64,000 nt of DNA from Procambarus clarkii (lineage: Eukaryota > Arthropoda > Malacostraca > Decapoda > Cambaridae): the NCBI RefSeq assembly GCF_040958095.1, contig NC_091172.1:24534557-24598556 (forward strand), written 5' to 3'. Position 1 is the stretch's first letter, and each line of letters starts with the position of its first letter. Made by a program: the position numbers and the translations under genes. Below, piece by piece: positions 22,590 through 32,759 of this stretch. Under the pieces are notes generated by a model, which saw only the letters and a program-made list of their open reading frames with translations, ran no database searches and had not been told where the DNA came from.

Positions 22590-23445
22590 AGGAGTGAGTT
22601 CTAGCACTCTATTGCTAGGCCTACTGGCCTTGTTGTACCTGTTGCGTTATAATTTAACTCTTCCAATCGAATTATTTGCTGATTTTTTTTTTAAGTTGTG
22701 GATGGAGGTGGCTTCCACTTGTTGACCACCTGTACTGGGTGCGAGTATTCCCTTACATTCCTTCGGCTCATTGTCGCTTCCAGCTTCCACTTAGCTGGAA
22801 ACTTGTCTTGTCTTACTTTCTCTCAGTTTGAAGAGACTGTCCCTCAGTATCTTGTATGTTGTGATCATGTCCACTTTGTTTATTTTATCCTCTAGGGTTC
22901 TGAGATCTAGTTCCATTAGCCTGCCCCTATATCTTAGTTCTCTTAGCTCTGGCTCTAATCTTGTTGCAAATCTTTGTACTTTTTTAATGTTTTGTTTTAA
23001 ACTTCATAAGGTGCGGATTCTATGCGGGCGCTGCACATTGCTGTATGGGTCTAACCAACGTTGATTGCCTTGAGGGGAGTCCGAATTGAACTTTCTAAAC
23101 CATGTTCTAATGTTTGCCAACGTACCATGTATGCTAATGATGTTATCCCGTTTATGTGTGCCTCAGGTCTTAGTGTTGGTATCATATCCACTCCCATATC
23201 TCTCTTTCCGATTCCTGTAGATCCCTTTCTTGTATGGTGTTGACACCTGGTCTCATTTCTTCTTTTCCTATCTTCATTACCTTACACTTATTTGGATTAA
23301 ATTCTGACAGCCATCTATCTGTTTGCATGTCTACTCCTGGAGTTTGTCAAGGTCCTCATGTAACTTCCTGCATTCCTTTTGCTTTTATATTGCTCATCAG
23401 ATTTGCGGCATCTGCAAATATTGATATATACGAGCTGACTTCCTT
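22590..23445 (-). pseudogene. Decayed CR1-like LINE, third subfamily
   Basis: On the minus strand, fragments in several frames match the thumb and C-terminal region of family A: FADAANL-like near 23400, then a decayed linker, a VKV..TFVQRF-like segment near 22960, and D-MITTYKIL-like DNA near 22855 (+ strand CTTGTATGTTGTGATCATG). It is much more decayed than the adjacent 23.5-kb copy and in the same orientation. Confidence 0.65.
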
Positions 23446-23471
23446 GTGTGTGTGTGAGTGTGTGTGTGTGT

Positions 23472-24384
23472 ACTCACCTAATTGTACTCACCTAATTGTG
23501 CTTGCGGGGGTTGAGCTCTGGCTCTTTGGTCCCGCCTCTCAACCGTCAATCAACTGGTGTACAGATTCCTGAGCCTATTGGGCTCTATCATATCTACATT
23601 TGAAACTGTGTATGGAGTCAGCCTCCACCACATCACTTCCTAATGCATTCCATTTACTAACTACTCTGACACTGAAAAAGTTCTTTCTAACGTCTCTGTG
23701 GCTCATTTGGGTACTCAGCTTCCACCTGTGTCCCCTTGTTCGCGTCCCACCAGTGTTGAATAGTTCATCCTTGTTTACCCGGTCGATTCCCCTGAGGATT
23801 TTGTAGGTTGTGATCATGTCCCCCCTTACTCTTCTGTCTTCCAGTGTCGTGAGGTGCATTTCCCGCAGCCTTTCCTCATAACTCATGCCTCTTAGTTCTG
23901 GGACTAGTCTAGTAGCATACCTTTGGACTTTTTCCAGCTTCGTCTTGTGCTTGACAAGGTACGGGCTCCATGCTGGGGCCGCATACTCCAGGATTGGTCT
24001 TACATATGTGGTGTACAAGATTCTGAATGATTCCTTACACAGGTTCCTGAACGCCGTTCTGATGTTAGCCAGCCTCGCATATGCCGCAGACGTTATTCTC
24101 TTTATGTGGGCTTCAGGAGACAGGTTTGGTGTGATATCAACTCCTAGATCTTTCTCTCTGTCTGTTTCATTAAGTACTTCATCTCCTATTCTGTATCCTG
24201 TGCCTGGCCTCCTGTTTCCACTTCCTAGTTTCATTACTTTGCATTTACTCGGGTTGAACTTCAACAGCCATTTGTTGGACCATTCACTCAGTCTATCCAG
24301 GTCATCTTGTAGCCTCCTACTATCATCCTCTGTTTCAATCCTCCTCATAATTTTTGCATCGTCGGCAAACATTGAGAGGAACGA

Positions 24385-24387
<3 letters not shown>
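23472..24387 (-). pseudogene. LINE family A reverse transcriptase C-terminal part (CR1-like)
   Basis: An uninterrupted 270-codon minus frame ends at a stop at 23575. It reads DSFLSMFADDAKIMRR (catalytic FADD at its residues 7-10), LSEWSNKWLLKFNPSKCKVM (palm/thumb), DREKDLGVDITPNLSPEAHI, RPILEYAAPAWSPYLVKHKT, LRGMSYEERLREMHLTTLED and a C-terminus SIHSFKCRYDRAQ. These are hallmarks of CR1-type LINEs. The 3' tail of about 100 bp ends in two copies of CAATTAGGTGAGTA (minus strand). The upstream part (endonuclease, N-terminal palm) is missing: the frame breaks exactly where a TG array begins at 24390. This is the best-preserved family A copy here. The longer 550-codon frame includes only array translation upstream. 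Confidence 0.9.
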
Positions 24388-24468
<81 letters not shown>

Positions 24469-24701
24469 TGTGGGTGTGTGTGTGGGTGTGTGTGTGGGTG
24501 TGTGTGGGTGTGGTGTGGGTGTGTGTGTGGGTGTGTGTGTGGGTGTGGTGGGTGTGGTGTGGGTGTGTGTGTGGGTGTGTGTGGGTGTGTGTGGGTGTGG
24601 TGTGGGTGAGTGTGTGGGTGTGTGTGGGTGTAGTGTGGGTGTGGTGTAGGTGAGTGTGTGTGGGTGTAGTGTGGGTGTGGTGTAGGTGAGTGTGTGTGGG
24701 T

Positions 24702-24767
<66 letters not shown>

Positions 24768-25028
24768 TGTGGTTGTGTGTGGGGTGTGTGTGGGTGTGTG
24801 TGTGGGTGTGTGGTGTGGGTGTGTGTGGGGTGTGTGTGTGGTGTGGGTGTGTGTGGGTGTGTGGTGTGGGTGTGTGGTTGTGTGTGGGGTGTGTGTGTGT
24901 GGGTGTGTGGGTGTGTGTGTGTGGTGTGGTGTGGGTGTGGTGTGTGGGGTGTGTGTGTGGGTGTGTGTGTGGATGTGGTGTGTGGGTGTGTGTGGGGTGT
25001 GTGTGTGGGTGTGGTGTGGGTGTGGGAG
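24388..25028. repeat. Long (TG)n and TG-variant tract
   Basis: Pure TG arrays (24390-24465, 24705-24762) are joined by degenerate GTGTGGGTGTGG units. It is one of the longest simple-sequence tracts in the window and starts at the 5' break of a LINE copy. Confidence 0.95.
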
Positions 25029-25499
25029 GGTAGTGGTGGCAACACTGGCCGTCCATCTCACTATACAAACAGGAGTTGAGATTGTTTACCTTGCCTGATA
25101 TGTGAGAGGTCGACCCTTGACAAGCCTTCCCCCTCCCTCCTGCATCTTCCTCTCCCACCCTCACTCTCCCTCTTCCTCCGCCATCTTCCTCTCCCTCACC
25201 TACCCTCACTCTCCCCTCCCTCCCCACCTGGTAACACCATAAATGATTTTATTTATAAATTAACATACAGAGTCGAGTCTAAGACGACAGCAAGTTACTG
25301 TGCCAGGGAGGCCGCCTGTCGCCAGAGACTCTCACCTTCACTCTAGGAAATTGCACTTTAAACCAAAAGTCAGACTGGCTAAGGGGTTAGTTGTGGGTCT
25401 CCAGTGCCGCCTGGCCGCCGTGTTCCTTCTGTCGGTACGTGTCGGTGCATGGTACGTGTCGGTGCATGGTACGTACCATGCGCCACCTGTCTGTTGCCT
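25029..25499. other. Short repeats, no gene
   Basis: CT-rich DNA at 25120-25225. At 25428-25490 three copies of a 17-bp unit (GGTACGTGTCGGTGCAT) end in the palindrome GGTACGTACC. Nothing coding is recognised. Confidence 0.5.
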
Positions 25500-26215
25500 T
25501 GATACCTGGTTGATGGGGTTCTGGGAGTTGTTCTACTCCCCAAGCCCGGCCCGAGGCCAGGCTTGACTTGTGAGAGTTTGGTCCACCAGGCTGTTGCTTG
25601 GAGCGGCCCCCAGGTCCACATAGCCATCACAGCCCGGTTGGTCCGGCACTTCTTGGAGAAAAGTATCAAGTTTTCTCTTGAAGATGTCCACGGTTGTTCC
25701 GGCAATATTTCTTATGCTCGCTGGGAGGACGTTGAACAACCGTGGACCTCTGATGTTTATTCAGTGTTCTCTGATTGTGCCTATGGCACCGCTGCTCTTC
25801 ACTGGTTCTATTCTGCATTTTCTTCCATATCGTTCACTCCAGTACGTTGTTATTTTACTGTGTATATTTGGGATCTGGCCCTCCAGTATTTTCCACGTGT
25901 ATATTATTTGGTATCTCTCTCTCGTCGTCTTTCTAGTGAGTACATTTGGAGAGCTTTGAGACGATCCCAATAATTTAGGTGCTTTATCGCGTTTATGCGT
26001 GCCGTATATGTTCTCTGTATTCCCTCTATTTCAGCAATCTCTCCTGCTCTGAAGGGGGAAGTGAGTACTGAGCAGTACCCAAGACGGGACAACACAAGTG
26101 ACTTGAAGAGTACAACCATTGTGATGGGATCCCTGGATTTGAAAGTTGTCGTAATCCATCCTATCATTTTTCTGACTGCCGCAATATTTGCTTGGTTATG
26201 CTCCCTAAACGTTAG
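25500..26215 (-). pseudogene. LINE family B reverse transcriptase C-terminal part
   Basis: The minus strand, reading through at least two frameshifts, gives WITTTFKSRDPITMVVLFKS, LVLSRLGYCS, GEIAEIEGIQRTYTARI, LNYWDRLKALQMYSLERRRE, then RYQIIYTWKILEGQIPNI, then FNVLPASIRNIAGTTVDIFK and RKLDTFLQEVPDQP. This is the conserved C-terminal region of a second, distinct CR1/Jockey-type LINE. The catalytic FADD part is not present. The 3' tail (AAGCAACAGCCTGGTGGACC and onward) relates it to the copies at 1.6 and 13.5 kb. Confidence 0.85.
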
Positions 26216-26384
26216 GGAGCTATTCCCAATTCACTACCTCTATTCACTCCGCTATTCCCTACCTTCCTCCCAACTCCCTACCTTCCTCCCAACTCCCTCA
26301 CCTTCCTGTTGCTATAGACTGTCGCGTTGAAACAGAGGCTAAATAACTGGCAACCTGAACAACTGTTTATAGATGTCAGTGAGT

Positions 26385-27424
26385 GTGTGGTTGCCATGGG
26401 GAGAGTGTGTGGTTGCCATGGGGAGAGTGTGTGGTTGTCATGGGGGAGAGTGTATGGCTGCCATGGGAGTGAGTGTGTGGTTGTCATGGGGAGTGTAGTT
26501 GCCATGGGGAGAGTGTGTGGTTGCCATGGGGGAGAGTGTATGGCTGCCATGGGAGTGAGTGTGTGGTTGCCATGGGGGAGAGTGTATGGCTGCCATGGGA
26601 GTGAGTGTGTGGTTGTCATGGGGAGAGTGTGGTTGCCATGGGAGTGAGTGTGTGGTTGCCATGGGGAGAGTGTGTGGTTGCCATGGGAGTGAGTGTGTGG
26701 TTGCCATGGGGAGAGTGTGGGGTTGCCATGGGGAGAGTGTGTGGTTGCCATGGGGAGAGTGTGTGGTTGCCATGGGAGTGAGTGTGTGGTTGCCATGGGG
26801 AGAGTGTGGGGTTGCCATAGGAGTGAGTGTGTGGTTGCCATGGGGAGAGTGTGTGGTTGCCATGGGGAGAGTGTGGGGTTGCCATGGGAGTGAGTGTGTG
26901 GTTGCCATGGGGAGAGTGTGGGGTTGCCATGGGGAGAGTGTGTGGTTGCCATGGGGAGAGTGTGTGGTTGCCATGGGAGTGAGTGTGTGGTTGCCATGGG
27001 GAGAGTGTGGGGTTGCCATGGGGAGAGTGTGTGGTTGCCATGGGGAGAGTGTGTGGTTGCCATGGGAGTGAGTGTGTGGTTGCCATGGGGAGAGTGTGGG
27101 GTTGCCATGGGAGTGAGTGTGTGGTTGTCATGGGGAGAGTGTGTGGTTGCCATGGGAGTGAGTGTGTGGTTGCCATGGGGAGATTGTGTGGTTGCCATGG
27201 GGAGAGTGTGTGGTTGCCATGGGAGTGAGTGTGTGGTTGCCATGGGGAGAGTGTGGGGTTGCCATGGGAGTGAGTGTGTGGTTGCCATGGGGAGAGTGTG
27301 TGGTTGCCATGGGAAGAGTGTGGGGTTGCCATGGGAGTGAGTGTGTGGTTGCCATGGGGAGAGTGTGTGGTTGCCATGGGAGTGAGTGTGTGGTTGCCAT
27401 GGGGGAGAGTGTGTGGTTGCCATA
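26385..27424. repeat. 24/25-bp minisatellite, about 43 copies
   Basis: The two interspersed unit types are GTGTGTGGTTGCCATGGGGA then GAGT (24 bp), and GTGTGTGGTTGCCATGGGAG then TGAGT (25 bp). Each has a CCATGG palindrome. The 1-bp length difference makes frames hop; frames up to 381 aa are artefacts. Confidence 0.95.
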
Positions 27425-27461
27425 GGGAGACAGCCTCACTAGGTAGCCCTGCTATGATACC

Positions 27462-27505
27462 TGGCGGACTGTCCGCCTTGCTGACACGATGTTTGTGGGT
27501 GTGAG
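27462..27505 (+). repeat. Dispersed repeat R2, head fragment
   Basis: GGCGGACTGTCCGCCTTGCT then GACACGATG..TGTGGGTGTG is the R2 start; the rest is absent. Confidence 0.6.
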
Positions 27506-28410
27506 GGAAAGGAGGTAGGTAAAATCTAAGGTAAGTGAGGGGGGTGGGGGTGGGGGGGGGAGGAAGGGTAACTACCTTTCACTTTCTTAGCTGAAACTGC
27601 TGTTATTGCCCACACGACCCCCTCCCCCCCCCCTCTTTGTGACGTCACATATTCAAGCAACACCACATATGTCTCGGCAAGAATAATATTTCTGTCTGTT
27701 CAGTTGAACATTAAAATAACATTTCAGGTGTTTAAGACCCGTCGTGCCGGCAGTTGTTGTCTCCCTAAACACAGGAATTGTTAACTATTTCTTGATAAAT
27801 ATTGAAGCTTGACGCATCTTGCTGCGATTCACTCATAATTATACCTGTATAATTTGTGTCCCAATTATATGGTTATTTATTATTATTGTTGTATCTATAA
27901 TTCTTGTGGTTATTATTATTATTATTAGTGTTGTATCTAATTTATTATTGTAGATAATGCCTGTGGCTTGTATTGTGCTATGACAGGAGAGTTGTGTTAT
28001 GGAGTAATTAATCTCTTATCATGAGGCTGCTGGCGGTGGTGGGCTCCTGTTACGTGCCCCCCCCCGTTACCTGCTTTCTGTTACGTGGTGTCTGTTACGT
28101 GGTTCCCGTTAATGATAACAAAATACTGGATAATGTATATCCCAGTACTCCGGCTCGGAGCCAGAATGTTATCATTTATTCATTAACAATCATCAGGAAC
28201 TCGAGGCAGACCTTACTCAAGATATGAATGATGCATGAAACGGGACATGAATAAGACATGAACCAACACTTGAAACATTAAACAAGACATGAATGAAACA
28301 TGAAGAGAGACACACGAGTGAAACGTGAAACAACGCAAGGCTGCTGAGGCAATTTAACGAAGGAGATGATATCATCCGAGAATGTTTAAAGATGATAGTA
28401 CACCAGCTAC
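27506..28410. other. No gene recognised
   Basis: G and C runs at 27539-27562 and 27620-27640, then AT-rich DNA with ATT repeats, a degenerate GTTACGTG repeat (28045-28105) and an A-rich ACATGAA-rich stretch (28200-28330). Confidence 0.45.
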
Positions 28411-28413
28411 TGA

Positions 28414-29053
28414 GTACACTGTACACCCAGTACACTGTACACCCACTACACTGTACATCCGCTACTCTGTACACCCACTACACTGTACACCCACTACACT
28501 GTACACCCACTACACTGTACACCCACTACACTGTACATCCGCTACTCTGTACACCCACTACACTGTACATCCGCTACTCTGTACACCCACTACACTGTAC
28601 ACCCACTACACTGTACACCCACTACACTGTACACCCACTACACTGTACACCCGCTACACTGTACACCCACTACACTGTACATCCGCTACTCTGTACACCC
28701 ACTACACTGTACACCCACTACACTGTACACCCGCTACACTGTACACCCACTACACTGTACATCCGCTACTCTGTACACCCACTACACTGTACACCCGCTA
28801 CACTGTACACCCACTACACTGTACATCCGCTACTCTGTACACCCACTACACTGTACACCCACTACACTGTACACCCGCTACACTGTACACCCACTACACT
28901 GTACATCCGCTACTCTGTACACCCAATACACTGTACACCCACTACACTGTACACCCATACACCCACTACACTGTACACCCACTACACTGTACACCCGGTA
29001 CACTGTACACCCGCTACACTGTACATCCACTACACTGTACACCTACTACACTG
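28414..29053. repeat. 16-bp minisatellite, about 40 copies
   Basis: The unit is ACTGTACACCCACTAC. A variant pair containing GTACATCCGCTACTCT recurs every few units, so there is partial higher-order structure. Frames of 224 and 310 aa are repeat translations. Confidence 0.95.
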
Positions 29054-29114
29054 TGTTACAAGCTAAACTGTACAACACTATTTTTTTCATACTATGCACG
29101 AAATTCTACAATAA

Positions 29115-29375
<261 letters not shown>

Positions 29376-29399
29376 TCCCTGCACACAGGGGTTCTGATC

Positions 29400-29535
29400 A
29401 TTAGGAAATTAAAGATCCATCTCCTTATTTTGCCACCAGTTGACACGGTCACACTTGTCGATAGCTTTCACGAAATCTGTAGTGAGGTTAGCTGCAGGGG
29501 TGACAGCCTCTCATACGGTGTTGGACCAGTGGCAG
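29400..29535 (-). pseudogene. LINE family C reverse transcriptase fragment
   Basis: The minus strand reads TDFVKAIDKCDRVNWWQNKE then MDL and PNDQNPC. This corresponds to the AFDKCDHG-type palm motif and aligns with TEFPKASANVTMAQLRSKLI..REVDLQLPNEHNP at 42.5 kb. It is short and decayed. Confidence 0.55.
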
Positions 29536-29593
29536 ACTTGGTGTGCCACTGGTCCATCCATTCTCCATCCATTCTCAACTCGAGAATGGATGG
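29522..29593. repeat. Two adjacent perfect hairpins
   Basis: First: TGGACCAGTGGCA (29522-29534) pairs with 29544-29556. Second: CCATCCATTCTC (29565-29576) pairs with 29582-29593. Stems are 13 and 12 bp, loops 9 and 5 nt. Confidence 0.85.
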
Positions 29594-29599
29594 AAATTG

Positions 29600-30736
29600 T
29601 GGAAAGGGAAGGAAGAGTGAGGGGGGGGGGGATATAATTCTGTGTGGTGAAGGGTGTGTTCTATGTTATTGCTCTGTTGTTTATCTATCTTTCCCCTATT
29701 TCTCTACTGTTTATGCTTCTTTTTCTCGTTCTTTTAATTTTCTGCCTCCATCATCTCTTTGCTCATTACTGTGTGGCTGTAATTAGCGCAGGGAGATAGT
29801 GCCCTCTTCTCCTCTTTTAGTCATTCTATCGCATCCTCGTCTCTTTAGCTCTCCTCCGCTTCTCGAGGCTATTCATTCTCTCCTCTTCTGTCTCCCTTTC
29901 CCTTCAATACAGTTTGTCACTAATTTCTCCATTCCTCCCTATCCCCTGCCTCTAGTCCAGCATATAAACACTAACCTTCCCTCCCTTCCTTCCTCCTTGT
30001 TTCCTCTTCCTCTTGCCTTTTACCTTTCGCTTCTTGCCTCTTAAATGGCCAGGAATAGAAAGAAAACCAGGAAATACAGAGCGGACCTGGGTATACAGAA
30101 CCCTTGCGGTAAATCCTGTGTGGTGTATATATATATATATACACTCAGTGTGTATTGTGGCGCGGGGGGGAAGCATTAACGCAGGAGAGTTATGCTCCTA
30201 ACTTTAATGAAAGGGATTAGCAAGTTGGGATGTAATCCTGGCCGGGTAAAGTAGCCAAGTAACGTGGATGCTGAGGGATAAGTATCCCAGACTGGCGCGT
30301 GTCCCGGCCGGGATGGCGGTGGCGCGGACACGCCTGGTGTAAGTCCGGAGACTGTGATTTAATACCTGCAGCTGACGCGAAAAATAAAACATGGAGGGGG
30401 GGGGGAGAGTGTTCCAGGCAGGTGTGTGTGTGTGTGTGTACCTGCAACTGTTCGACAGCTGCGTGACACCGTATGTTGTTTGACGTTGCCGTAAGCAGCT
30501 GTCCGCTGCACTGCAGCTGTTTGGCAGATGTGTCCCCCCGTGCCGTCTTGTTCTGTAAACATATATGCCGATGCAGCACATGGAAACGCGCACACACATA
30601 TATATCAGCTGATAGTGTTATCAGGTACCTCCCAGATAACGCTGATGGGGAATTTATGCCATCTGGCACTGTTAAGCGAGGCGCTCCCTGCTAGTAGTGC
30701 CATGCAGTGTTTGCCAGCTGACAGAGGTCCTCTCAT
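29600..30736. other. No gene recognised
   Basis: Pyrimidine-rich DNA (29690-30050), a short TA run at 30125-30141, GC-richer DNA at 30230-30360 and a GT run at 30423-30440. Open frames up to 150 aa have no domain. Confidence 0.4.
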
Positions 30737-30775
30737 GTGGACCTCTGTGGAATGTGGAATTCCACAGAGGTCCAC
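30737..30775. repeat. Perfect 17-bp stem hairpin
   Basis: GTGGACCTCTGTGGAAT (30737-30753) is the reverse complement of 30759-30775. Neighbouring DNA repeats CAGAGGTCC, CATGTGG and GACATT in both directions, so the region is a mosaic of short inverted copies. Confidence 0.85.
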
Positions 30776-31033
30776 GTGACATTCGACATTGACATGTGGA
30801 ATGTCACATGCTGACATTCACTAACAGCTCGACACCTGTCATATGCGTCATGTGGGAGGAAATCTTGACATTTTGATGACATAGTTCAGGTAAGAAGCTG
30901 TGGGGTATTAAGGGTCAAACAAGGAGGGGCTGGTTTTCAGTCCTGTATTGTATGCTTGTTTAGTTGGATAAGTTGAACGAGGAGTTAAGAGCAGTTAGGA
31001 GCTGGCTGAAACATCGACAACACTATGGCTGAC

Positions 31034-31126
31034 GAACAAATCCACAAGGGCCGTGACGAGGATTCGAACCTGCGTCCGAGAGCATCCCAGATGCTGCCTT
31101 AATCGACTGAGCTACGACATGGTCAA
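31034..31126 (-). mobile_element. SINE2 (tRNA-derived)
   Basis: The minus strand has GTCGTAGCTCAGTCGATTAA (A-box-like), an anticodon stem AGCAT/GATGCT, B-box GGTTCGAATCC and the trailer TCACGGCCCTTGTGGATT, TGTTC. The same arrangement occurs at 39.2 kb, and its 3' half is duplicated head to head at 42.8 kb. It is tRNA-like but embedded in a dispersed repeat, so not a functional tRNA gene. Confidence 0.75.
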
Positions 31127-31250
31127 CCATGGCTGACGCTGTCTTCTCTGCTGGTGACGGAGGTCTCTTGGCACTGACCAAAGATGCTGTAGAAAATTGT
31201 ATAGAGATGTTTCATTCAGCTGGACACTGGGAGCCTGGAACCGTCGACCA

Positions 31251-31316
31251 GGCTATACTGTCTATACAGACAGTATAGCCAGTATAACTATACTATCTAC
31301 AGACAGTATAGTCACA
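31251..31316. repeat. Nested inverted repeats
   Basis: GGCTATACTGTCT (31251-31263) pairs perfectly with 31268-31280 over a 4-nt loop. A second imperfect copy (ACTATACTATCT/AGACAGTATAGT) follows at once. Confidence 0.85.
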
Positions 31317-31333
31317 AACACCATCACACCCAC

Positions 31334-31372
31334 CGTCATCATCATCATCATTATCATCATCATCCATCATGT
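31334..31372. repeat. (ATC)n trinucleotide repeat
   Basis: About 12 ATC/ATT triplets. Confidence 0.85.
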
Positions 31373-31577
31373 TCGCCAGCAGCTCATTACATCGTCTGGC
31401 GTCCATCTTCGTTACTAATCTCTCCTAGTGTCACTTATTCTTACGCGCCTCCCTCTCCCTCCCTCCTTCACTGCTCCCTCTTGCTACCTCCACTCCCTCA
31501 TTACCCCTCACTCTTCCCTCTTACTTCCTCAAGGTCCTTCATAAAACACAAGTAACTGTGGCTACTATTCTCTCTCT

Positions 31578-31757
31578 CTTGGACTGGACGGTAGAGCGAA
31601 GGTTTCGCTTCATGCAGGTCGGCGTTCAATCCCCGACCGCCCAAGTGGTTGGTGACCATTCTTGTCCCTCCGTGCCATCCCAAATCCTTATCCTGACCCC
31701 TTCCCAGTGCTATATAGTCGTAATGGCTTGGATTTTTCCCCTCTGACAGTTCCCTTG
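31578..31757 (+). mobile_element. SINE3 (tRNA-derived), full copy
   Basis: The head has GGACGGTAGAGCGAAGG (A-box-like) and GCGTTCAATCCCCGACCG (B-box-like). It is followed by the CCCAAATCCTTATCC body and the GTAATGGCTTGGATTTTTCC tail. This is the only copy of the family here with the head. The pyrimidine-rich tail (TTTTTCCCCTCTGACAG) lies immediately upstream of the candidate exon acceptor at 31769 and could supply branch site and pyrimidine tract. Confidence 0.7.
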
Positions 31758-31769
31758 TATTCTCCCCAG

Positions 31770-31828
31770 GTAAGGCGAATGACGATGCCTTCTACAAGGA
31801 GCTGGATGCTGTTAAGTCAGAGATGAAG
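31770..31828 (+). CDS. Candidate internal coding exon, 59 bp, protein unknown
   Basis: An acceptor (CCCTTGTATTCTCCCCAG, ending 31769) and a donor (AAG|GTGAGT at 31828/31829) bound 59 bp. After two leading bases this reads KANDDAFYKELDAVKSEMK with no stop and ends in phase 0. The peptide is charged, looks helical and is unlike the repeat translations around it. A TGAC branch-point-like motif lies 24 bases before the acceptor. The acceptor is immediately followed by GTAAGG, so CAG|GTAAGG could also act as a donor. The frame stays open through the following 36-bp array to a stop at 32279-32281, so downstream donors or intron retention would extend it in frame. I do not recognise the protein and find no companion exon in the window. 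Chance cannot be excluded for so short an exon. Confidence 0.45.
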
Positions 31829-32224
31829 GTGAGTCTCTGGTTCACCTTCCTTGTGAGGGTGATGGTGAGTCTGTGGTTCACCTTCCTAGTGAGGGTGATG
31901 GTGAGTCTGTGGTTCACCTTCCTAGTGAGGGTGATGGTGAGTCTGTGGTTCACCTTCCTAGTGAGGGTGATGGTGAGTCTGTGGTTCACCTTCCTTGTGA
32001 GGGTGATGGTGAGTCTGTGGTTCACCTTCCTAGTGAGGGTGATGGTGAGTCTGTGGTTCACCTTCCTAGTGAGGGTGATGGTGAGTCTGTGGTTCACCTT
32101 CCTAGTGAGGGTGATGGTGAGTCTGTGGTTCACCTTCCTAGTGAGGGTGATGGTGAGTCTGTGGTTCACCTTCCTAGTGAGGGTGATGGTGAGTCTGTGG
32201 TTCACCTTCCTAGTGAGGGTGATG
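31829..32224. repeat. 36-bp minisatellite, exactly 11 copies, seeded by a splice donor
   Basis: The unit is GTGAGTCTGTGGTTCACCTT then CCTAGTGAGGGTGATG. The first unit starts at the donor GT of the candidate exon (31829) and differs slightly (GTCTCTGG, CCTTGT). Every later unit begins with G|GTGAGT, a near-consensus donor, at 31865, 31901 and so on every 36 bp. The in-frame peptide is VSLWFTFLVRVM. Confidence 0.9.
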
Positions 32225-32291
32225 GACCTCACAGGAAAGGTTTGCTTGGTTAGGTCAGCAAAACAAGCCACGCATCAATAGCCAAAACAAG

Positions 32292-32492
32292 CACCAAATT
32301 CCACTGTGGCAACTTGCAGAACTCCAAATTCCACTGTGGCAACTTGCAGAACTCCAAATTCCACTGTGGCAACTTGCAGAACTCCAAATTCCACTGTGGC
32401 AACTTGCAGAACTCCAAATTCCACTGTGGCAACTTGCAGAACTCCAAATTCCACTGTGGCAACTTGCAGAACTCCAAATTCCACTGTGGCAA
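32292..32492. repeat. 30-bp minisatellite, 6.5 identical copies
   Basis: The unit is AACTTGCAGAACTCCAAATT then CCACTGTGGC. I see no difference between copies, suggesting recent expansion. All frames are open because the unit has no stop on either strand. Confidence 0.95.
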
Positions 32493-32534
32493 TACCGCCT
32501 CAGCCATCATGGCAACAGGATTGATGACTGATGA

Positions 32535-32580
32535 AGATTAAGCCACCCAAGAGGTGGCACGGGCATGAATAGCCCGTAAT
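32535..32580. repeat. Tandem hairpins of a dispersed repeat
   Basis: GCCACC/GGTGGC (32542-32547, 32553-32558) is followed directly by ACGGGC/GCCCGT (32559-32564, 32572-32577). A related GCACGGGCTAT..AGCCCGTAG arrangement occurs at 39.48 kb, so this is probably the end of a dispersed element I cannot name. Confidence 0.5.
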
Positions 32581-32759
32581 AGCAACAGGGAGAGTGACAT
32601 GAGGACGTGTAGGTGAGGCGCCTTACCTTCCTCCTCATCCCCTTCACCTCATCCTCGGCTACACGTCATCCTGCAAGAAATTTGTGAATCATTTGACCCA
32701 TTGACCTTTGACAATGTTAACAAGAGTTAACGAAAAGCATCGCTTAACGTCAGGCTAAA

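Noticed and set aside
24335-25227. Thr/His-rich N-terminal extension of the reverse transcriptase frame
   Set aside because: It is the antisense reading of the TG tract; only the part from 24387 downward is real LINE sequence.
26278-27504. Long frames with His/Thr/Pro or Trp/Cys-rich repeats
   Set aside because: Array translations on both strands; the 24/25-bp length mix shifts frame repeatedly.
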